Source: G963701675 sp963701675
GTDB lineage: Bacteria; Planctomycetota; Planctomycetia; Gemmatales; Gemmataceae
Assembly: GCA_963701675.1 (NCBI GenBank)
Contig: OY969623.1
Span: 4,898,001-4,962,000 of the forward strand
Reading direction: 5' to 3'
DNA length: 64,000 nucleotides
Part shown: piece by piece, positions 18,345 through 28,273 of the stretch
How positions within the stretch are numbered: the first letter of the stretch is position 1
Layout of the letters: each line of letters opens with the position of its first letter
Program-made: the position numbers and the translations under genes
Notes under the pieces: model-generated
What the model was told of the DNA's origin: nothing
Database searches by the model: none
The model's input: only the letters and a program-made list of their open reading frames with translations

Positions 18345-18668
18345 GTCCCCCGTCTCCTTGCTGACAGCCGAATCCGCTAGAGGCGGACCGACCCATTCCA
18401 TCGGCTTGTTCGGCATAATCCAAAGAATCGGATTTTCAGGCAGGCAACGTTAAAAAATGAGTCGAATGCGGGGATTCTTTGCAGTTATGCTCAGGAATCC
18501 GCGCAAGACATCAACGAACGGGTCAGATGGAGAACGGGGCGGCGCGAGTACGGCATGGTGCAATTCAACGCGAGACTTCCCAACTCGCCGCAACCCCTCC
18601 AAGGTGTTGGCTTACCAGGAAGCTTGACAGCTTACACGTGCGGGTCACATACTAAGTAGTTAGCTAGC
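18345..18668. other. Divergent promoter region
   Basis: About 320 bases between the minus-strand porin-like gene and the plus-strand eight-gene operon. No coding frame, palindrome or convincing -35/-10 pair was found. Confidence 0.5.
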
Positions 18669-20114
18669 GTGCATCACGTGGCGAACTACGGGGCCAAAAC
18701 CATGCAGGACCACGACCACTCCGTCCGGCGGCTGCGGCAGAAAATCGCGTTCGTTCTGAGCTGCAAGTACGCGGTCGGATTGGCGACGGTGTGGGCGTTC
18801 GTTTGGGGCACGGTCGTTTTGGTGTTGTGCGCGGAACTCGGCGCGTCACGGCTGATATTGCTTTGGGGACTGGCGGGATTGCCCGTAGCGGTTGCGATCG
18901 GTGTTGCAGTCGCGCTTCGGCGTTTGCCGGCACTCTCGACCCTACGCGCCATGTTGGATGAGCGCAGCCATTGCGGCGGACTGCTGATGGCCGACGGCGA
19001 AGCCGAGATCGGCAACTGGCGGCAGGAGATGCCCGATACTTCGCAAACCACGGTGCGCTGGTCGGGCGGCCGGTCGTGGGGGTTGCTGGCGGTTGCGGCC
19101 GTCTTCGTCGCGCTCGCTTTTTGGGTGCCCGAACGATTTGCCGGCGCCGACACGTCGAATCCGCTTGAGGTCGGCGACAAGGTGGATAGGCTCGCCAAGC
19201 AGATTCAGGTTCTCAAGGAAGAATCCGTGTTGGAAGACGAGCGCGCCGACGCACTGAAGAAGAAGCTGGAGCAGCTTCGCGACGAGGCCAAGGGAAAAGA
19301 GCCGGCCAAGACGTTGGAGGCGCTCGACCATCTGCGCGATATGGCCAAGAATGCAGCCAAATCCGCATCCGAGTCGTCATTGCAGAAAACTGAAGAGCTG
19401 GCGAAGGCGGAAACACTCGCCGAAGGCATACGGCAAGCCTTACCGAACATGGACGCCAAACTGGTAGCGGAGGGAATGAAGGCCCTTGCCGAGATGATGG
19501 AAAAGTTCGGCAAGGAGAACGAGTCGTTTGAGAAACTTGCCGAGGCGATGAAGGCCGCCGCGGACGGCAAACTTTCACCCGAGCAGCTCGCCGGATTGGC
19601 GGAGTTGTTGCGTGATTGCAAGGGAGACATCGCGGATCATCTCGCCCGCTTGCATGAAGTCGGTCTCATCGATCTCGAAACGCTGAAGAAATGCGAAAGT
19701 TGCGGCAAATGCCAGGGCGAAGCTCTCGCCGAGTTGCTGAAGAAATGTGAGGGCGGTCAATCGGTGTGTGATATGCTCGGATGTTGCCTGGCCGGCTATT
19801 ACCCCGGTCAGGGCGGCATCAACGAAGGCGGCGGACCGGTGCCGCTCACCTTCGGAGTCGAGAGTGATCCGGACGGCACAAAGTTCACCGAACAAGCGCT
19901 GCCGCCGGCCGACCTTAGCGCCCTGAAGGATAGCGTCGTTGCGGGTGTCGGCAAGGCGGCCCCGAAGCCGGACAAGCCCGGGGCTCCTTCCGAATCCGGC
20001 GCCCTCCGCGGCGCCAAGACCGGTGGCGGCTCGGCCAACCGGCAAATCATTCTGCCGCAACACAAAAAGACGGTGGAGAAGTTCTTCGACCGGCCGGCCG
20101 AACCGAAGAAGTAA
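18669..20114 (+). CDS. Membrane-anchored coiled-coil protein, first gene of a MoxR/VWA operon
   Basis: 481 residues from a GTG at 18669; an ATG at 18702 is an equally possible start because neither has a strong ribosome binding site. Three hydrophobic segments (about residues 30-55, 60-85 and 140-160) precede a long Lys/Glu/Ala-rich helical region predicted to form coiled coils (LAKQIQVLKEESVLEDERAD onward). A Cys-rich patch (CESCGKCQG, then CDMLGCC, about residues 340-375) might bind metal. Location before a MoxR gene suggests a role in the same envelope machine. No family name recognised. Confidence 0.65.
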   Translation: MHHVANYGAKTMQDHDHSVRRLRQKIAFVLSCKYAVGLATVWAFVWGTVVLVLCAELGASRLILLWGLAGLPVAVAIGVAVALRRLPALSTLRAMLDERSHCGGLLMADGEAEIGNWRQEMPDTSQTTVRWSGGRSWGLLAVAAVFVALAFWVPERFAGADTSNPLEVGDKVDRLAKQIQVLKEESVLEDERADALKKKLEQLRDEAKGKEPAKTLEALDHLRDMAKNAAKSASESSLQKTEELAKAETLAEGIRQALPNMDAKLVAEGMKALAEMMEKFGKENESFEKLAEAMKAAADGKLSPEQLAGLAELLRDCKGDIADHLARLHEVGLIDLETLKKCESCGKCQGEALAELLKKCEGGQSVCDMLGCCLAGYYPGQGGINEGGGPVPLTFGVESDPDGTKFTEQALPPADLSALKDSVVAGVGKAAPKPDKPGAPSESGALRGAKTGGGSANRQIILPQHKKTVEKFFDRPAEPKK

Positions 20115-20200
20115 CGCACTCCCGTTTCGCTAAATACAATTACGCGACCGGCGAATAACCGTAATAAGCTGCGACCTCTCTCCATCCGCGTGGCACAACG

Positions 20201-21259
20201 ATGTCCCAAGCTGCCAAGCCCGACGTGATTTTGCCACCCGAGGAACTGAAACCTGTCGTATCGCTCACTGCCAAACTTCTAGAGCAGTTGGATGGCATGC
20301 TCCTGGGCCGTCCTGAGTTACACCGCCTCGTCCTTGCCGGCATTCTTAGCCGCGGGCACGTGTTGCTCGAAGGTGTTCCCGGCGTGGGCAAGACAGCCTT
20401 GGTCAAAGCACTCGGCCAGCTTCTCCACCTTGAGTTCAAGCGTGTGCAGTTCACGCCGGACCTGATGCCCGGCGACATTCTTGGCACGCACATACTGCAA
20501 GAAACCCACAACGGCGCCCGCGAGATGACGTTTCGCCCCGGACCGGTTTTCACCAACATCTTGCTCGCCGACGAAATCAACCGCGCGTCGCCGAAGACAC
20601 AGTCCGCCCTCTTGGAGGCGATGCAGGAACGCTGCGTTACGCTTTTGGGTACGACGCGGGAACTACCCAAACCCTTCTTCGTTCTCGCTTCCCAAAATCC
20701 GATTGAACTTGAAGGCACATATCCGTTGCCCGAAGCGCAACTCGACCGATTCTTGTTCAAACTTGTTGTCCAAACCGTCGATGCCGACGTGCTCGACCGG
20801 ATCATCACGACAAGGCGGCACGGCGAGCCGCCGGCGCCGACGTGGACGATGTCCGCGGATCAACTTCAGCAAGTCTTCGCGATTGTTGAAAAGGTGTTTC
20901 TGCCTCGACCCGTAGCCCGTTACATCTCCCGACTGGTGGCGGCGACCCACGCTGGCGCGCCGGAGGCAAGCGACCAGGTTGCCGCGTATGTCACTTACGG
21001 TGCATCGCCGCGGGCAGCAATTGCCATGGCCGAATCCGCTCGGGCGTTCGCATTGCTTGCCGGCCGGCCTACCGTCGGATTCGAAGACGTCAAGACCGTC
21101 GCCCCGCACGTTCTGAATCACCGATTGATACTGAACTACAAGGCGCGGTTGGATCAAGTGGACGCATTCGCTGTCGTGCGAAATCTGTTGGACAGAATGG
21201 ATGAGGCAGGGTTGAAGCTGCCGGCCGACGTGGCGCTGGGAGAGCGAAACGATGAGTAA
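20201..21259 (+). CDS. MoxR-type AAA+ ATPase
   Basis: 352 residues. Walker A is GVPGVGKT at residues 58-65 and Walker B lies in LLADEINRASPKTQSALLEA. Sensor 1 is SQNPIELEGTYPLPEAQLDR, the typical MoxR sequence, and the C-terminal AAA lid is complete. MoxR ATPases act as chaperones that mature or insert metal into VWA-domain partners. Here DUF58 and two VWA proteins follow in the same operon, the standard context. Its end overlaps the next start by 8 bases. Confidence 0.93.
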   Translation: MSQAAKPDVILPPEELKPVVSLTAKLLEQLDGMLLGRPELHRLVLAGILSRGHVLLEGVPGVGKTALVKALGQLLHLEFKRVQFTPDLMPGDILGTHILQETHNGAREMTFRPGPVFTNILLADEINRASPKTQSALLEAMQERCVTLLGTTRELPKPFFVLASQNPIELEGTYPLPEAQLDRFLFKLVVQTVDADVLDRIITTRRHGEPPAPTWTMSADQLQQVFAIVEKVFLPRPVARYISRLVAATHAGAPEASDQVAAYVTYGASPRAAIAMAESARAFALLAGRPTVGFEDVKTVAPHVLNHRLILNYKARLDQVDAFAVVRNLLDRMDEAGLKLPADVALGERNDE

Positions 21260-23216
21260 CCACACGGTCAGGCGACTGCTGGCGGTTGGCGTGATCGGTG
21301 CATTCGCTTCTGTCACGGTGGGTCAGGGGCCGGGTCCAATCTCGCGGCCGACTCCTTCAGGCCCTGCCGCCGGGTACACCGCGAATTACGGCGAGATCAC
21401 CATTTCCATTACGTCGCCGCCGGCCGGCGAGTCGACGCACGGCTACCGAGAATATGCCGTAACCGCCAGCAATCGTTCGAATACTCCCCGGCGTGTCGAG
21501 TTGAAGTTTCCGGACGAATCGCGCTATGGGTCTGGCGAACATATTCGGGCCATCCGCTGCGAGCGCGAAATCGGACCGGAGGCCGTCGTTCGCTTCTCGA
21601 TGTTCCAGCCCGACAGACCGTCGCTCGGTGGCTGGGGTGGCGGCGGCGTTGAAGTTCGAATCGAAGGATTGAAGCAAGAAAAGTCGATCCCAATCGTCAT
21701 GGGAGACACGCGCCGCCGCGGCGGGTATTACGGCGGCTACTCGACACCCGCGCTGCCACCGGCAACCAAAATGCGACCGGGCCTGGTATCCCCGACGATG
21801 TCTCCGCCTACAGGATATGAGTCCAATTTCGTCCTCCGCGGCCGAGGTGTTCCGACGCAGATTATTCAGGACATACACTCACTGGGCGGCATGCGATACG
21901 GGATGCGGGAAGAGAACTTCCCGGCGCACCCGCTCCCAACGTCCGAATGGAGTCCCCATTGGCTTGGGTATTCGCGCTACGACGGCATCATCATTACCCG
22001 GGAAGAATTTCGACAAATGTCGGATGCCGTGAAGAGCGCCATCTGGCAATATGTCGAGACGGGCGGCTCATTGACGATTCTTGGCGGCGAACTCGTTCCA
22101 AAGACCCCGACGAACAAGGAGACGCCGGAACCCGGCGTCACGGTACACCATGCAGGATTTGGCCGATGCCTGGTCAGCGAGACGCGCGATCCTGCCAAAT
22201 GGTCCGACAAGACGCGGCACGACTTGATCGAGTCATGGACTTTCACAGCGGCTCCATGGAAAACGCAGCGGACCGTCGGGCAGGCCAACCAGGAATTTCC
22301 CGTTGTCGAGGACTCCGGCGTGCCGGTTCGAGGGTTGTTCTTGCTCATGGTCGGGTTCGTGGCAGTCATTGGGCCATTGAACTTGATGTTTCTTAGCCGA
22401 AGGAACAAACGCATTTGGTTGCTTTGGACGGTACCCGTTATTTCGCTCCTGACATGTGCCATGGTGTTCGGCTACATGCTGGTGTCCGAAGGGTGGAATG
22501 CCCATGCGCGAACGGAGGTGTTTACTCTTCTCGATGAAAATGCACGGCAGGCAACCACCATCGGTTGGACGGCGTTCTATTCGCCGCTCACGCCCAACGA
22601 CGGCTTGCACTACGGCCAGAACACCGAGGTATGCCCACAACTGCTGGACACTCACTGGTACCAAGGCGGTGGCACGGCAAGGACGTTGGATTGGACCAGC
22701 GATCAGCATCTGTCGAGCGGTTGGGTTACCGCACGAAGCCCCGCCCAGTTCATGATTCGCAAGACCGAGACCCGGCGCGAGCGTGTGGATATCACACGTT
22801 CGGAGAACGGCGGCCTGTCGATGATGAACGGACTCGGCGCCGACATCGCCGACTTCTGCTATGCCGACACTGACGGAAAAGTCTTCGTGACCGGGCCGGT
22901 TGCCGCGGGTGGTATCGCAAAGCTAACACAAGACGGCTTCGTGCCTAGCGGAGAGCCGATCAGGACTGATTTGCGATTTCTGTATGCCGGCGGCGTCCAA
23001 TCAGGAACCGTTGAAGCGATCTCGACTATTTCCGGGCTTGATTGGCTCAAATGCGCTGATCGCATCACCAAGGCCCCGAAGTCATTTCTCCAGAGCGGCC
23101 GCTACATCGCCATTTTGAATTCAACACCCTTCGTGGAAGAAGGTCTGAAAGCGAAATACCGCAAGGAACGCACGATCGTCATCGGCGTCCACAAGGAGGC
23201 CGGCAATGAAAGTTGA
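21252..23216 (+). CDS. Membrane protein with extracytoplasmic domain, MoxR/VWA operon
   Basis: 654 residues. A signal-like N-terminus (RLLAVGVIGAFASVTVGQ) is followed by a beta-rich extracytoplasmic part. Next is a Rossmann-like segment with YDGIIITREEFRQMSDAV and TGGSLTILGGE (a glutamine-amidotransferase-like fold without a visible catalytic Cys). Two membrane helices come near residues 355-410 (LFLLMVGFVAVIGPLNLMFL, LLWTVPVISLLTCAMVFGY), then a C-terminal soluble domain. It overlaps moxR upstream and the ABC ATPase downstream (11 bases). Probably a structural part of the same membrane system; biochemical function unknown. Confidence 0.7.
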   Translation: MSNHTVRRLLAVGVIGAFASVTVGQGPGPISRPTPSGPAAGYTANYGEITISITSPPAGESTHGYREYAVTASNRSNTPRRVELKFPDESRYGSGEHIRAIRCEREIGPEAVVRFSMFQPDRPSLGGWGGGGVEVRIEGLKQEKSIPIVMGDTRRRGGYYGGYSTPALPPATKMRPGLVSPTMSPPTGYESNFVLRGRGVPTQIIQDIHSLGGMRYGMREENFPAHPLPTSEWSPHWLGYSRYDGIIITREEFRQMSDAVKSAIWQYVETGGSLTILGGELVPKTPTNKETPEPGVTVHHAGFGRCLVSETRDPAKWSDKTRHDLIESWTFTAAPWKTQRTVGQANQEFPVVEDSGVPVRGLFLLMVGFVAVIGPLNLMFLSRRNKRIWLLWTVPVISLLTCAMVFGYMLVSEGWNAHARTEVFTLLDENARQATTIGWTAFYSPLTPNDGLHYGQNTEVCPQLLDTHWYQGGGTARTLDWTSDQHLSSGWVTARSPAQFMIRKTETRRERVDITRSENGGLSMMNGLGADIADFCYADTDGKVFVTGPVAAGGIAKLTQDGFVPSGEPIRTDLRFLYAGGVQSGTVEAISTISGLDWLKCADRITKAPKSFLQSGRYIAILNSTPFVEEGLKAKYRKERTIVIGVHKEAGNES

Positions 23217-24135
23217 AGTCGTGCGCCTGCGCAAGCACTTCGGCCGGACCAAAGCCGTCGACGACATCACCTTCTCGTTCTCCTCCGGGCAAATCTTCGG
23301 CTTCGTTGGGCCCAACGGCGCGGGCAAGAGCACGACGATTCGCGTTCTCGCAACGCTCGACGAACCGACCAGCGGCGAGGCAATGATCGACGGCGTCTCT
23401 GTCGTGGACGAGCCGGAGAAGGCGCATCGGCTCGTGGGTTACGTTCCCGATTCTTTGCCGACGCACCGGGACATCTCGGTGCATGAGTATCTTGATTTCT
23501 TCGCCCGGGCTTACCGCATCAAAGGCAAACAGCGGAAGCAGGTTGTCGAGAGTATCGAAGAATTCACGAACCTGACGGGCATTCGTGACAAGAGCTTGAA
23601 TGCCCTGTCCAAAGGGATGAAGAACCGAGTCAGCGTGGCCCGCGCGTTGGTGCACGATCCACCCGTGTTGCTCATGGACGAGCCGGCCGCCGGCTTGGAC
23701 CCGCGGGCGCGCATCGAACTACGCGAACTTCTCAAAGTGCTGGGCTCGCAGGGCAAGGCGGTGCTCATCAGCTCGCACATTCTCACGGAATTGGCGGAAA
23801 TCTGTACCGGCGCGGTATTTATTGAGCGCGGGCGAATTCTCAAGGCGGGCACCCTGGAACAGATCATGGCGGAGGATCAGCCGCACCGCACCGTGATCAT
23901 CAGGCCCTTGACGAAACCGGAGGAACTTCACAAACGCCTGCTGGAGATGCCACACATCAATGCCGCACGGTTAATCGATCATAGCGTCGAAGCCGAGATG
24001 GTGGGCACCGAGGAAGCCTGTTGCGATTTGTTGGCGGAGCTAATGCGCGACGGCTACCGCATTCTAGAATTCCGGCAGCGGCGCGCCGACCTCGAACAGA
24101 TCTTCATGAACGTGACCAAGGGCGAGGTGCAATAA
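23206..24135 (+). CDS. ABC transporter ATP-binding protein
   Basis: 309 residues. Walker A GPNGAGKST is at about 35-43, signature LSKGMKNRVSVARALVHDP at about 133, and Walker B VLLMDEPAAGLDPRA with its D-loop follows. The H-loop is in ISSHILTEL. The C-terminal 80 residues are the extension seen in CcmA/NatA-type export ATPases (ending LEQIFMNVTKG). It pairs with the adjacent permease gene, whose ATG overlaps its stop (TAATG). The complex would be an inner membrane exporter of unknown cargo. Confidence 0.93.
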   Translation: MKVEVVRLRKHFGRTKAVDDITFSFSSGQIFGFVGPNGAGKSTTIRVLATLDEPTSGEAMIDGVSVVDEPEKAHRLVGYVPDSLPTHRDISVHEYLDFFARAYRIKGKQRKQVVESIEEFTNLTGIRDKSLNALSKGMKNRVSVARALVHDPPVLLMDEPAAGLDPRARIELRELLKVLGSQGKAVLISSHILTELAEICTGAVFIERGRILKAGTLEQIMAEDQPHRTVIIRPLTKPEELHKRLLEMPHINAARLIDHSVEAEMVGTEEACCDLLAELMRDGYRILEFRQRRADLEQIFMNVTKGEVQ

Positions 24136-25619
24136 TGTCCGCCGGTGTCGTGGAACGGTTTGACGACTCGCTCAATCCCATCGTCGTCAAAGAGCTGCGT
24201 CAAGCGGTTCAAAGCCGATTCGTCGTCATTGCACTTTTGTTGTTTCTCGCACTCCAGCTGCTGGTGCTCGGCATGTGGATTCTATTTCGCATGGAGCGAC
24301 AGCCGTCCGATGTGATGGACTTTGGCGGCGGGCGTGAGGTCTTTGCCGTGCTCCACGGGATCATGCTGGGCACTTGCATGTTGTTTATCCCGCTCTATGC
24401 CGGAATTCGCCTGGCGGCGGAACGCTCGGACACCAACGTCGATTTGCTCTTTGTTACGGCACTCAAGCCGCGAGCGATCATCCGAGGCAAGCTGTTCGCG
24501 GCGGTCGTACTGCTGTTGTTGATCTTTAGCGCATGCGCGCCTTTTTTGGCATTTACGTACCTTCTTCGCGGTATCGATATTCCGACGATTCTGATCGTCC
24601 TGGCGTGCGATTTTCTGGCGGTCGTTGCGGGGACGCAGTTGGCGATGTTCGTCGCCGTCGTTCCGGCGCCGCGGGTGGTCAAAGTGCTCTTTGGTCTGGC
24701 AGCGCTGGGCGGCTTGGTGATGATTTTTAGCGGCGTAATCGGCGCCACGTCGATGTTGGTGCAGTTCGGCGTTCGCGTGCCCCTGAGTTCGATCAATTTT
24801 TGGGGTCCGGCCGCGGTAGTGGCCGTGCTTGCGGTCGCGGCCGTTGGCATGGTATTTACCTGGTCCGTGGCCATCGTGAACCCGCCCTCCGCCAACCGCG
24901 CGCTGCCGGTGCGCCTGTATGTTCTGGGCGTGTGGCTCGTGGCGGGCGCGATGTTTGGCTACTGGGCCTACTATTCGGGAGAGCTCGAATTCTTTTGGCC
25001 GTGGATCATTGGTGGAGTCGCGCTGTTTTGTCTCCAGTTCTGCATTTCCATCAATGAGCGTGAACAATGGGCGCCGCGCGTGGCCCGCACGATTCCGCGG
25101 AAGGCGTTGCTTCAACTTCCTGCTTTCTTGCTTTATAGCGGCTCGGCAGGAGGTGTCATTTTTTCCGTCCTTGGAGTGGCAGCCACATTGTTCATCGGCC
25201 ACTGGGCCATCGTCTTCTTCACAACGGCTCACTTTACTTCAACAACAACGGAGCAGATCATTGAGGTCATGACCTTGCTCAGTCTTTACGTGTTGGCTTA
25301 CGGGATGACGGCCGTCCTGGTGCGCAATTGGGTCGCATCGACGGCGATCAAACCTGGCCATACGTGGGTCTTGATGGCCGTTCTCATCGCTCTGGGAAGC
25401 GCCATTCCTTACATCATCGGATTCATGATCTACTACAACGACTGGCGTGCGGCCAAGGAATACCATTGGTTGATCGCCAATCCATTTTACGCTCCGTTCG
25501 ATCGAGTTGACCGCGACATCTACATGACGTTTACGCAAATCTGGGCTGGGGTCGCCGTCGCTTTGAATGTCCCTTGGTTCATACGGCAGCTTCAGCGATT
25601 TCGCCCGTACGGTGCGTGA
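24135..25619 (+). CDS. ABC transporter permease
   Basis: 494 residues from the ATG at 24135 that overlaps the stop of the ATPase gene; the longer frame from 24021 lies inside that gene and is rejected. About twelve hydrophobic stretches are visible, beginning FVVIALLLFLALQLLVLGMW after NPIVVKELRQAVQSR. This NP-(I/V)-x-x-KE-L-R start is typical of ABC-2 permeases fused or paired to NatA-type ATPases. It is large for the family and has two six-helix halves. Cargo unknown; the operon suggests an envelope-linked function. Confidence 0.88.
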   Translation: MSAGVVERFDDSLNPIVVKELRQAVQSRFVVIALLLFLALQLLVLGMWILFRMERQPSDVMDFGGGREVFAVLHGIMLGTCMLFIPLYAGIRLAAERSDTNVDLLFVTALKPRAIIRGKLFAAVVLLLLIFSACAPFLAFTYLLRGIDIPTILIVLACDFLAVVAGTQLAMFVAVVPAPRVVKVLFGLAALGGLVMIFSGVIGATSMLVQFGVRVPLSSINFWGPAAVVAVLAVAAVGMVFTWSVAIVNPPSANRALPVRLYVLGVWLVAGAMFGYWAYYSGELEFFWPWIIGGVALFCLQFCISINEREQWAPRVARTIPRKALLQLPAFLLYSGSAGGVIFSVLGVAATLFIGHWAIVFFTTAHFTSTTTEQIIEVMTLLSLYVLAYGMTAVLVRNWVASTAIKPGHTWVLMAVLIALGSAIPYIIGFMIYYNDWRAAKEYHWLIANPFYAPFDRVDRDIYMTFTQIWAGVAVALNVPWFIRQLQRFRPYGA

Positions 25620-25630
25620 CGCCTCTTCCC

Positions 25631-26500
25631 ATGCCATCGATCTCGACATATTTGGCCGACGGTGAGAGGGCAGGGTTGCGATACGCGCTTGGCTTGCCGC
25701 GACGCGCACCGGTGAACCTCACCGGGGCCGCGTTGGGACATCGCGCGGGAAGCTCACTGGAGTTCAACGATTACCGCGAGTATGAGCCCGGCGACGATTT
25801 GCGCCATATCGACTGGAGCGCATACGCGCGAAGCGACCAGTTGATGGTCAAGCTCTTTCGCGAGGAAGTCACGCCGCATTTGGATATCGCCATCGACGGC
25901 TCGCGCTCGATGGACCTGGCAAGCAGTCGCAAGGCCGAAGCGGCCGTCGCGCTGGCCGCATTCTTTGCCGCGGCCGCATCGAATGCCGGCTATTCCCATC
26001 GAGCCTGGCTTATGGGGGAAACGATTCGTCCCGTGCCGAATGGATCGGCTAGGCCGGTGCGTTGGGACGACATCAATTTCGAGTTCCGCGGAAATCCCGC
26101 CGAGGTACTAAGCGGGCAAACACCGACGTGGCGGCCGCGCGGGACGCGTGTTCTGATCAGCGACCTGCTTTGGCTAGGCGATCCATTGACTACGCTAAGT
26201 CACATCGCCGACCGTGCGGCGACGGTGGTCATCGTACAGGTGCTGGCGGAAGCGGACGTTAATCCGCCTGCACACGGAAATCTCAGGCTTATGGATTCCG
26301 AGACCGACGAAGTCCAGGATGTGTATGTCGATGCGGTTGCGCTCCGGCGTTACAACGAGGGCCTCATACGTCACCAGCAGAATTGGCATCGGGCGTGTCG
26401 CCAAGTGGGCGGCGTCATGACCACGCTCGTTGCGGAACGTGTCCTGAGTGATTGGCGAATGAATGAGTTGGTGGCGGCGGAGATATTGAAGGTGGTGTAA
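25631..26500 (+). CDS. DUF58 domain protein
   Basis: 289 residues from the ATG at 25631, placed just after the permease stop; the open frame starting at 25574 would overlap that gene. The DUF58 signature GSSLEFNDYREYEPGDDLRH is clear (about residues 38-57), followed by IDWSAYARSDQLMVKLF. A VWA-like segment follows with DIAIDGSRSMDLASSR, an intact D-x-S-x-S-like metal site (DGSRS). DUF58 proteins are partners of MoxR ATPases. No membrane segment is present, in contrast to the two VWA proteins that follow. Confidence 0.9.
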   Translation: MPSISTYLADGERAGLRYALGLPRRAPVNLTGAALGHRAGSSLEFNDYREYEPGDDLRHIDWSAYARSDQLMVKLFREEVTPHLDIAIDGSRSMDLASSRKAEAAVALAAFFAAAASNAGYSHRAWLMGETIRPVPNGSARPVRWDDINFEFRGNPAEVLSGQTPTWRPRGTRVLISDLLWLGDPLTTLSHIADRAATVVIVQVLAEADVNPPAHGNLRLMDSETDEVQDVYVDAVALRRYNEGLIRHQQNWHRACRQVGGVMTTLVAERVLSDWRMNELVAAEILKVV

Positions 26501-26506
26501 GCGCTC

Positions 26507-28273
26507 ATGCTTCCGGTGTTCACCCTTCCGCTCGCGCTCGCCGGGCTGGCGGCATTGCCGACGTTGGCGGCGATCTACTGGCTGCGCAATCGCTTCCGCC
26601 GGCAACCGGTGTCGAGCCTGATGCTCTGGGCCGACCACCGGCAAATTCGCGAGGGCGGCACACGTCGCCACCGCCTGCAAACCCCGTTGGTGTTTTACCT
26701 CGAGCTCCTTGCGTTGCTGTTGCTGGCTGCCGCCGCCGCGGGACCCCATGTGCAGACTGCGCCTGGAACCCGGCCGTTGATTGTCGTGCTGGACGATTCC
26801 TACTCGATGAAAGCGGGCGGGGACGATTCGTCGCGGCAGCGGGCGATTGCCGAGCTGACCAAGGACATCCGCGAAAACTCCTATTCATCCGTCCGCTTCT
26901 TGTTGGCAGGCGATAGTCCTCAGTTTCTCGGCGATTCGATTCGATCGGTTTCGGACGCAGAGCGGCAATGGTCGGATTGGAAATGTCAATCACCTCGCTG
27001 CCGCATGGAGGATACACTGGGATTGGCTACGGAACTGGCCGGAGATCGGGCCCTCATTCTGGTCGTTACCGATCACAAGCCCGAAGTCGATCCAGGAAAG
27101 GGACGGCTCGTGTGGCGCGCGTTCGGCCGGCAGAGTCCGAATTTGGCGTTTGTCAATGCCGCACGCACACCTCGGGACGGCGGCGAGCGCTGCTTTCTGG
27201 AGATTGCGAATCTGGCCGAAGTAAGCCAAAGCACCACACTTCGTGTGATCGCAGGTGAACGAGCGAACGAAGTGCAGCAAAGTCGCCTCACATTGAGCCC
27301 TCACGAAATCCGCCGAATCTTCCTTGATCTACAAACCGGTACGCCCGCGCTAACGGCACGGCTCGACGACGACGTGCTCGATGTCGATAATCGTGCGATC
27401 CTGTTGCCGACTACGTCCAAACCGGTGCGGGTGGACTTGCAAGTTCAAAATAAAGCGCTGCGTCAACTCGCTGAGAAAGCGATTGGTGCGACTCCTGGAA
27501 CTGAGCTCTCGGCGGTGAATCCGCACTGGTTGATCACGGACCGTGACGCGTTACGGCCTGAAGGCGCCGAAACATGGTGGCTCTACATCACGATGGAAAA
27601 GGACGCCGACGCGTATACCGGTCCCTTCATCATGGATCGCAGTCATCCGCTGACGCAAGGATTACAGTTGCAAGGCGTGGTGTGGGGCGCGGGCAAGACC
27701 GAAACATTGCCCGGCTCACCGGTCCTGATGGCCGGCAATGTCCCGCTGCTAACCGTGGCAGGCGGTTCGAACGACCGGCAAGATGTCAGGCTGCGCCTGC
27801 GGCCCGAGCTTTCGACGTTGCCGGAGTCGCCCAATTGGCCAATCCTGTTCTGGAACCTCGTGCAGTGGCGGGCCGCCGCTGAACCCGGCCTGAGCAGGAT
27901 CAATCTTCGCCTTGGGGAAGACACCACGTTGACGCTACCGGCTTCGCGCGAGACGGTGGAAGTAGTGGACCCGAAGGGCAAAGCGCATACGCAAGCCGTC
28001 CAAGGTCGCCGGGTTACGCTTCACGGCGATAATGTCGGTGTCTATCAAGTCCGCGCGGCCGAAGAACGCCATACTTTTGCTGTAAACGCACTGAACGGCG
28101 ATGAATCAGACCTCCGTAACTGCATGACCGGGCGATGGGGTGACTGGCTGGATGACACCACGCTTCGGCTTGAATACCAGAATATCGCCTGGGTCCTTTT
28201 GCTCGCCGTTTGTGCTTTGCTGACCATGCACACCTTCATTATTGCGCGTCAAGCGGTGCGGGGCCGCGTATGA
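26507..28273 (+). CDS. BatA-like VWA membrane protein
   Basis: 588 residues. The N-terminus has two membrane helices around a conserved cytoplasmic segment (FTLPLALAGLAALPTLAAIY; QTPLVFYLELLALLLLAAAA), the TIGR02226-type start of Bat proteins. A VWA domain follows (LIVVLDDSYSMKAGG, with metal site DDSYS). A final helix (IAWVLLLAVCALLTMHTFII) is near the C-terminus. The start is seven bases after the DUF58 stop and the end overlaps the next gene by four bases (ATGA). Likely a substrate or partner of the MoxR ATPase in the inner membrane. Confidence 0.85.
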   Translation: MLPVFTLPLALAGLAALPTLAAIYWLRNRFRRQPVSSLMLWADHRQIREGGTRRHRLQTPLVFYLELLALLLLAAAAAGPHVQTAPGTRPLIVVLDDSYSMKAGGDDSSRQRAIAELTKDIRENSYSSVRFLLAGDSPQFLGDSIRSVSDAERQWSDWKCQSPRCRMEDTLGLATELAGDRALILVVTDHKPEVDPGKGRLVWRAFGRQSPNLAFVNAARTPRDGGERCFLEIANLAEVSQSTTLRVIAGERANEVQQSRLTLSPHEIRRIFLDLQTGTPALTARLDDDVLDVDNRAILLPTTSKPVRVDLQVQNKALRQLAEKAIGATPGTELSAVNPHWLITDRDALRPEGAETWWLYITMEKDADAYTGPFIMDRSHPLTQGLQLQGVVWGAGKTETLPGSPVLMAGNVPLLTVAGGSNDRQDVRLRLRPELSTLPESPNWPILFWNLVQWRAAAEPGLSRINLRLGEDTTLTLPASRETVEVVDPKGKAHTQAVQGRRVTLHGDNVGVYQVRAAEERHTFAVNALNGDESDLRNCMTGRWGDWLDDTTLRLEYQNIAWVLLLAVCALLTMHTFIIARQAVRGRV

